Under the pieces are notes generated by a model. The model was not told the DNA's origin, did no database searches, and saw nothing but the letters and a program-made list of their open reading frames with translations. The translations under genes and the position numbers were made by a program. From Oxytricha trifallax (Eukaryota; Ciliophora; Spirotrichea; Sporadotrichida; Oxytrichidae): 64,000 bases of DNA. The first letter of the stretch is position 1. Each line of letters begins with the position of its first letter. The stretch is taken from assembly GCA_000711775.1 (NCBI GenBank), contig ARYC01001381.1, positions 1 to 64,000 of the forward strand. The letters are read 5' to 3'. This document shows positions 57,060 to 64,000 of the stretch, in pieces.

Positions 57060-57300
57060 TCAGTGGTTGGCACGCTGGCTGGTCCAGCCGCAAGGGACAT
57101 GCCCCCCAGGTATACTCCTGACAAAGGCCGCGCCCAGGCTGAGACGGGGTCCGAAGAGGCTAGTCAGGACATGGGAAAAGATGACAAGTGACAAGACCCC
57201 TAAGAGCACCTTATGAGAGGCACATAGGTCCAAACGGCCAAAGTCGCTCTCCTGCTGAAGAAGTACCGGACAAAAGACGCAAAAGACCTGCATTTTAGGC
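57060..57300. other. GC-rich island of unknown origin
   Basis: About 240 bp with GC content far above the rest of the window (for instance GGACATGCCCCCCAGG and GGCCGCGCCCAGGCTGAGACGGGG). The plus strand has a 79-codon open frame from 56977 with Arg/Pro-rich sequence (LTKAAPRLRRGPKRLVRTWE), and the other frames are also partly open. No known protein or RNA recognised. It could be a structured RNA gene, a retroelement ORF remnant, or foreign DNA. Confidence 0.4.
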
Positions 57301-59516
57301 AATATATATCACTACAAGCAATAATTATAACCAACTATTGCAATATTAGATTTAAATATTAATTTTTAATTATAAACCGAATTAATATTATTCAAATATG
57401 GCAATCGTTACATGGAATTGTTCCACTTTTAGACAAAATTTTTTCAACTCATACTCTATTATTAAAAACAATAACCAGTATCAATATGTGCAATACAACA
57501 ACTACTAACACCTCCTTCAACATCAATAACAGTAATAAAACTAATCTCTAAACCCTTTGAGTAAGGAACATCAACTTAATACATCAGAAAAATTCTAACT
57601 GCCACAAATTTGGTGTAGCTGTAGTTCAAAGTAGAAGTAGAAATTACCTAAAGTTTGAGTTTTATTAATAATATATATACGCTCAATAATAATAATAGCA
57701 ATAAAAACAATAATAATAATTATATATTTAATATTAGAGATCTTTATTTCTAGTTTTCTAATTCACCTTATCTTAAGTTACCTTAATTGATCATAATTAA
57801 AATTAAAAAAAATTATTATTGTTTATCTAATTTTTGCATTGCTTTTAATTTTGTAAAAATTCATCATGATTAAACCATAAAAGTAAATTACTTTTATTAA
57901 CAATTCAAAATAAATTATTCAATAAGCAATGTTAGAGAAATAGAGTAAATTACCCTCTAACTGGAAAATAATTGTTTAATATACTGATGTTATATAACAA
58001 AAAGCAACATCTATATATAAAATACTACTAATTGCCTAATTCAATAATTTCGCTTGACTTAATTGGTTGCATTTTTTTAATTTTTTAATTTAAGTTATAA
58101 CATTATCATTACTATTTGTTTTAATTATGTATTACTTTGACAAAAAAATACTCTGGATGAAGTTTATCTATTAATCATTATTAAATAAAACCCATTAATA
58201 AGAGAAAATAATAATTTTTACTAATGATTTTGTCGTTTAAATATATTACCAATCATTAATGATGCATTAATTCACATTCTTAATGTAAAACTGAATAAAA
58301 AAAACCAATTCATATCCCTCATCATTATCATCATCATAATCATCATCATAATCATCACCATTATTACTCAATGAATTTGTTTAATTGTAAAATATAATTT
58401 ATGATAAAATTATTATAATTAATTTAAAATATTTTATCTAACTGATATAAATTTAATGAAATTGAGATAACATATATATATATATATATATAAATGCATT
58501 GTTTAGTATTTTTAAATGACTTTAATTATTAAAAATAATAACTAAAGGCTCTAAGCCTTAATTATAATCTTCATTACATACAATCTAATTCCATAGATTT
58601 ATAAATCTTCTCTTGCTATAGATCTCAAATCTCTTTTACATAGATAAATTTTAAAAGACCACATTAGTTACTAATAAATATAGATTTCTCGATGAAATAA
58701 CGAAAAACAGACTTGCAATTTTCAAAAGAATTGTCAAAGTGGTCTTATCATTAGACAATAGACAAATTCAACTACTGTTAACAAATAAAAAACAAAGGTG
58801 ATACAATAAACTTATTATTTATCAAACGTAAGCGCACATTAAATTTTAGAAGTATGTGTCCAATAAGAAAATTGGTCAAAAACCTTTCTGGATTATTTAA
58901 AATTATTTACTATAATAAATATTATCATAAATGTACTAAATATTAAATAAAAGGAGGCAATTTTAGCTGATGACAACTATGGCAGTAATATGGATAATAA
59001 TACCCTAAAAATATTTGACCAGAATAATCTAGCATTATATTTAAAATATTTTAAAATCAAATCAAAACTATTTACTCTTATTAAAATTCATAAATTCATA
59101 GTGTTCTGAGATATCTAACATTAATGCGAATTTATATAACAACAATAATTATTTTTTGCAATTTTTTTACTCAACAATTACAAATTAATTTAAAGAGCTA
59201 ATGCAAAAAGAAATATCTACTCTTTCCAAAGAGCATAAGAATTGGTTAAGATTATAAAGTTCGGCAATCTAAGCGCTTGAAAACCGCATAATTACAAACT
59301 TATAAAATTACTGAAACTCCGTTTTTATGAGTGAAAAAGTTGCTGACACTGGAAAATAATTATTTAAAGATTATGTTTGAGTTTTTTTGAGTCATTTCTA
59401 TATATATAGTTTATTTAGCTTCAAATTTTGCACTTGTAATCAAGAAAAATTTGAAACAAATTAAAATATACAAAAGTAATATACATGAATATTTAAGCAA
59501 GGTATTATATAAAAGC
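57301..59516. other. AT-rich with simple repeats; no gene seen
   Basis: (ATC)n-type tract at about 58320-58372, (AT)n at about 58471-58494, AATAAT runs near 57690-57720. Nothing coding supported. Confidence 0.55.
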
Positions 59517-60498
59517 TCAATTCTATTACTCTTAAAGTTGATTGCCAAAGGAAGTCCAACCTTTTCTCACATTGTGTTGCTTGGCATAAATCTCCAAATT
59601 GAGTCTATCAGGGCAAATTTTATCCAAAAATCCTTAAATTTCATCAGGCTTTTAGGAATGCTCCCGAACTGTACTACAATTACATTTTCAGCTATGTGAT
59701 TAGACACTATGTTGTCAACCTTGCCCTTCTTCGCGATTATGGACTTTTCAAAGCAATGAGCAGTGTAGAATTCCCATCCACAGTCAATTTTTCCAGTTTT
59801 AATCAACTTCAGCCACATACCTTTATCAAATTCTTCATATCTATGTATTTTGATGAACTCTCTCTTCTAATTTAAGACTCATATAATTAGAATTCATCTA
59901 TTCTATATAAGATTGATTGGCAATTCTAATAACTGCTCATCTGAAACAATAGGGTAAGGCAAATCTTGCTTAATTCTCCAAGTAGGGTTTATCATCACAA
60001 CTTTATATAGTCCTCCGTATCGTTTCAGATAATCTTGAGCAATGGCCTCCCATATTTTTAGGTCTCTAACGTCACCTCTAAAAACCACTGGATTCATAAG
60101 CATTCTCTGAGTGAGAACCTTTATCTTTCTTTTTATTGCTATCTCAGCTCATAATTTTTATAGATTCTGATTTTTACTATTGATGCTCCCTTGTATATCA
60201 CATTTTTCCTCTATTGTTTTATTTGATATGCGATTAGGTTAGTAGATTATGGCTTTTCCTTGCAAGTATTGATATGCCGAGTACAGTTGTAGCTCCTGTC
60301 TAAATATTTTTATTAGTAAAAGCATGTAGTTTTCATTTGTTTCTCCCATTATCTTGATTGCTTATGCTTTTCTTGATGCTTTGTATATCTGTGAGTTCTA
60401 ATGGAACTGGAATTCTCGAAGATTTTATCGTAATAGTTACATTCAATTCCCACTGTTTCGTCTATGACTGGCAACTTGTTTCTCTTTTCTAACAACGT
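59517..60498 (-). pseudogene. Zinc-finger MT-A70 methyltransferase of element c
   Basis: Starts near 60498 with EKRNKLPVIDETVGIECN (the start codon reads ACG or lies upstream). Fingers: IECNYYDKIFENSSSIRTHR and KYLDRSYNCTRHINTCK. MT-A70 domain: LMNPVVFRGDVRDLKIWEAI, YLKRYGGLYKVVMINPTW (about 59985-60040; NPTW at the DPPW site), LPYPIVSDEQLLELPINLI (about 59906-59970), MWLKLIKTGKIDCGW (about 59775-59818), then, after frame changes, SQKPDEI, DKICPDRLNLEIYAKQHNV and KGWTSFGNQL, stop TGA 59517. One frameshift near 60140, others near 59890 and 59620. Asn at the first motif position is allowed in amino-methyltransferases generally, so the ancestor could have been active. Confidence 0.8.
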
Positions 60499-60650
60499 AT
60501 ATTGAAGTAAACTAAGTTTATCAAGAATCTTAATATTTAAAAATGAGCAATTTATAACCTATTTCACAAAAAAGAAATGAGCAAAATGTTCCCTTTTTTG
60601 AAATGGTTTAATATATAAAAATACTTGCTTTATTATTTTACTTACACAAG

Positions 60651-61649
60651 TATTAATCTAGTATAATCAAAATGGGGAAACAGTTAAAAACTAATCAAAA
60701 AAGAGTTCAAATATAAATATGATCTTAACTAATTATATCTACTTAAATCAAACTGTAGCTTTTTTGAAAAAAGATTAAGTGCTTATTTATTTTATTTTTA
60801 ATTAATTAGTTAACTATGTGAAATGGAATTTTTGTTTTTTTCAACTTTTCTGATTCGTTTGTATTTTAGGGCATGTTTTGTAAGTTAGGCATTGGTATTC
60901 ATTGTTGCAACTTTTCTTGTGTTTTTTTTGTCGAAAGATTTTAGATATCTTCAGGATATCTTCCTAAGAAAAAATAAAAAAATAAATTTTACAGTAGTAA
61001 TAGCAGTAACAGCAACAATAACAACAATAATAGCAGTAGAATTAATAACAATAGTAATAAAATCACCAATAATTATTGAGCTGGGATTTTTCCCAAAAAA
61101 TCCAATTTTATTAAACTTCTCATTTTTGATTGCTTTAGATGAAGATGAAGAAAATAGTGATGATGACTAAATACAGTAATAATCTGTGATTTCTAAATTT
61201 TTGAAATTCTTTAGAATTTCAGTAGCTCAATAATTATTGGTGATTTTATTACTATTGTTATTAATTCTACTGCTATTGCTATTGTTGCTGTTACTGCTAT
61301 TACTACTGTAAAATTTATTTTTTTATTTTTTCTTAGGAAGATATCCTGAAGATATCTAAAATCTTTCGACAAAAAAAACACAAGAAAAGTTGCAACAATG
61401 AATACCAATGCCTAACTTACAAAACATGCCCTAAAATACAAACGAATCAGAAAAGTTGAAAAAAACAAAAATTCCATTTCACATAGTTAACTAATTAATT
61501 AAAAATAAAATAAATAAGCACTTAATCTTTTTTCAAAAAAGCTACAGTTTGATTTAAGTAGATATAATTAGTTAAGATCATATTTATATTTGAACTCTTT
61601 TTTGATTAGTTTTTAACTGTTTCCCCATTTTGATTATACTAGATTAATA
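60651..61649. mobile_element. Foldback element, about 1 kb, nearly perfect arms
   Basis: TATTAATCTAGTATAATC at 60651 is mirrored at 61632-61649. The arms extend about 430 bp and are almost identical, so both strands show the same reading frame (MVFIVATFLVFFLSK). That frame is a by-product of the inverted repeat and probably not a gene. Arms include AACAACAATAATAGCAGTA simple repeats and the motif CTAAAATACAAACGAATCA, similar to the ends of the helicase-type elements. It lies in the divergent promoter region of element c. Confidence 0.85.
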
Positions 61650-63087
61650 TTGCTATACCAACATATTCATCTTTTCTTAAGGCAAAACTAATAATTTTAT
61701 AATATTTAATATACATACTTTTCAATTAAAATACTTTATCATCTTCATTATTGATAAAATACGAAACAAGAAAAAACAATACATTTTAAAACAAAAATAG
61801 CAATTAATTAAATAAATGTAAATTAAATTACAACTTAATTTTATAAAATAAGCAAAAAATGATATTTTTACTAAACACTATTATATGTTGTATTAGATGG
61901 CTTATTTATTGGTTTTTTTTGTTTTTTGTAGATAAATTTTGATGAATACTTGCATAGTTCCAATACAAATATATTAATGTAGTAGTAAATTATGAGTTTT
62001 ATAGTATATTCTAAATAAATTCTCTATACTACTTTAATCCTATTAAATTAGAGCAGCGCTGATTCTAAATTCTATTTTGAAATTAGTATGAATAACTTTA
62101 GTTTTTATATTCTAGAGCTTATATTCAGATGTATATTGTATTAAAAAAGTAAAATTAATGATACTTATATACTTACTTAATAAGTTTTTGAGGTAAATTT
62201 CAACTTAGATTTAAGAGGTTTGAGAGATTCATTTTTATGTTTCCTTCATTTTAAGTATTTATAAGAAATATATAATTTTATTACGTTATTTAATTGTTAA
62301 TCACAAAAATTTAAATTCAAAAATTCATGATCAATATTAAAAGTTTATAATGATTAAATAATCATTATCTGTTTAATGTTTGATAGGAACCTTGTCAATC
62401 AATTATAAAAATAATTAAGATATGGTTTTAAAACCCCTCTATTTAAATGATCTTAAAAAAATGCCGTTAAGCAACTCATAAATTTAATTAAGTGAAATAA
62501 TATCAGCAATTATATTATAATAAAGAGATGCTTACAGTTAGTTTTAAAGTCAAGATTCATTTTTATTACTTTATCAAAGTATTAGTATTATTCATATAAT
62601 TTTAAATATTTTATTTTCTTTCGATTAGTTATGCCTGAGTTTTAATATTTACTAAATTTCATTTTTATTATTTTAAACTTTATTCAAACTTCAGGACCTT
62701 TAGCATGTAAGCATCAAAATATAAAAAAAGTGGGGATTAATAATTTTTTATATATTATAATTCAACTCACTTGTAATATTTCATGTTTCATACATATATA
62801 ATTAAATATTATAAAAAATTCTGTTATAATTTATATAAATTTGTTGCCCAAGTTTTAAATGAACTTTATTTTATAAGATCAAATGATGACAATATAATTA
62901 TTCAACCTTATAAATCAAAATGTTATTAATTAGACTATTTAGTATTTCTGATCAGTACATTATTTACTATAAATTATAGAATTTTAACCTTAGATCAATT
63001 AATCTGCTGATGATTCAAAAATTTGAAATCAGAAATGCTTATTTCAATTTATAATTATATTAATCAATTATTAAAATTAATTTTAGG
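61650..63087. other. AT-rich divergent region of element c
   Basis: No gene seen. Continues the interval between the zinc-finger methyltransferase and the 22K-type gene. Confidence 0.5.
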
Positions 63088-63847
63088 ATGGATGTCAGTT
63101 AAGTCAGGCCACAAGACTATAGGAAATTTCAGTAAGAATTCAGATATAAGTATGACTGGAAAAAATTTCTGCGATACAATAGTAACTACGTTAAGACACT
63201 AAATCTTTATTTTAGAGGGGTACTACCTGCCTCAAGATAATATGATAACAATGCGATTTATATAAGACTTCTTGGCTGGGACAAGGATCTGCTTAAGAGC
63301 GCCGATATTCAGGCTTTCAATGTGCCTTACTACGATGAGCTCTAAGTAAAGCAAATTTTCGAGGAGATAAAGGAAGATCCACAGATAATGTGATTCATGA
63401 ACTATTATGAAGATTATCGAGTAATTTCTGACAGAAAATATATATATATGGTGTTCTAGGCACTCTATGGCCGAAGTATGTCAGTGAACTTATAAACATG
63501 CCAATAGAATTAAAAGTATCAAAGATACTGAAGAAGATAAGCTAGTTTGAATCTATATCAAGGAAGTCATTTATAAAATGCTATAGAGCGACCCTTTTTT
63601 CAATAGTAGGTAAATGGACTTTTCATATCTTATAGAAACAAAGAGCAAAGCCTTGTAACTTCTGAAATACAAATCAAAGCCCAGAATTTAAAGGAGTCAA
63701 AGATAGCACCATGAAATATCGAATACCTTTGAGAAGTTCAAGAAATCCGCATAGGGTCATGGACCAGAGGACATAATGAGGGAATAAGTGGAGGAAATAA
63801 GAAACGGTTGGAGCGAACGTCGCCCAGGGGATGTGAAATTGGATTGA
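63088..63847 (+). pseudogene. 22K-type protein of element c
   Basis: ATG 63088 (or an exon starting after TTTTAG). QDYRKFQQEFRYKYDWKKFL, intron-like break, EGYYLPQDNMITMRFIQDF, then after a frame change KDLLKSADIQAFNVPYYDEL, QIFEEIKEDPQIM, TGA (about 63391), FMNYYEDYRVISDRKYIYM. A Lys-rich tail ends VEEIRNGWSERRPGDVKLD at TGA 63845-63847. Clearly paralogous to the gene at 54140-54906 and more distantly to TBE 22K. Confidence 0.72.
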
Positions 63848-63859
63848 AGTTGACTAGCT

Positions 63860-64000
63860 ATCATTTAATTAAAAAGTCTCAGCAATGTTCATGATTGCGC
63901 TATAAGTAATGTTTCATTAGTTTTAAATGCCTTTGTATAACTTTCTAAATTTTGTGTCTGTCCACACACTCTATCACTCTTTTAATTTATCCACTATGCT
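63860..64000 (-). pseudogene. Probable C-terminal end of element c transposase (runs off window)
   Basis: Minus-strand sequence entering from the right edge (SIVDKLKE, then a TGA, then VWTDTKFRKLYKGIQNQ) lies convergent to the 22K-type gene, where the transposase ends in TBE and element b. Too short to identify by motif; called from position. Confidence 0.3.

Noticed and set aside
60892..61408. Two identical ORFs on opposite strands (MVFIVATFLVFFLSK...)
   Set aside because: They are mirror images created by the near-perfect inverted repeat; low-complexity Ile/Thr/Val content from simple repeats, no family.
1..64000. CRISPR arrays, bacterial promoters, ribosome binding sites, rRNA
   Set aside because: The code use, introns and telomere-like transposon ends mark ciliate nuclear DNA; no such prokaryotic or rRNA feature was seen. 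tRNA genes were looked for by eye only and none was recognised.

Overview
This window looks like germline (micronuclear) DNA of a spirotrichous ciliate, most likely Oxytricha or a close relative. Four observations support this. (1) Recognisable proteins read through only if TAA and TAG are glutamine and TGA is the stop. (2) Several 4.1-kb transposons end in C4A4/G4T4 telomere-like repeats flanked by AAT, the signature of TBE (telomere-bearing element) transposons. (3) Genes such as phospholipase C and a calpain-like protease are cut by AT-rich hairpin-shaped inserts that look like internal eliminated sequences. (4) The DNA is very AT-rich, with few genes and many mobile elements.

Layout. 1-1974: end of a TBE1-type element. 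1978-5343: calpain-like protease pieces, split by a foldback insert. 5406-8005: two inverted-repeat elements around a short coding piece. 8152-9843: decayed IS1595/Merlin-like transposase. 10006-13047: phosphoinositide phospholipase C (minus strand) with a hairpin insert. 13804-14937: mitochondrial carrier, incomplete. 15418-16026: 3' end of a retroelement. 16495-23903: one full TBE of a second subfamily followed head-to-tail by a truncated copy. 23904-25806: hairpin insert and unidentified coding pieces. 26215-33300: an older TBE-like element (22K-type gene, transposase, zinc-finger MT-A70 methyltransferase) with a complete TBE1 (27575-31684) inserted in its transposase gene. 34785-35520: coiled-coil protein. 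37087-39540: retroelement ORF split by an 840-bp foldback element with an 8-bp target duplication. 40300-43250: unidentified coding-like pieces. 44511-44759: transposase fragment. 45104-45350: short retro-insertion with a 17-bp target duplication. 46373-48419: a 2-kb inverted-repeat element encoding a superfamily 3 helicase, with iteron-like repeats. 48450-49743: two minus-strand genes, one possibly bZIP. 53087-56899: second TBE-like element (transposase, 22K-type, zinc-finger MT-A70). 59517-63999: third TBE-like element (zinc-finger MT-A70, 22K-type, probable transposase end), carrying a ~1-kb foldback element.

How it fits together. TBE elements carry a three-gene set: a C2H2 zinc-finger/kinase protein (57K) divergent from a small protein (22K), which is convergent with an IS630/Tc1-type transposase (42K). 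Two other elements here keep the same layout and the same 22K and transposase families, but their zinc-finger protein carries an MT-A70 adenine-methyltransferase domain instead of the kinase. A third, rearranged element also pairs these three genes. I regard this effector swap as the most interesting feature of the window. Many ORFs carry single-base frameshifts or in-frame TGA, so most copies look decayed, although some indels could be assembly errors. All calls come from reading the sequence; no database search was run.
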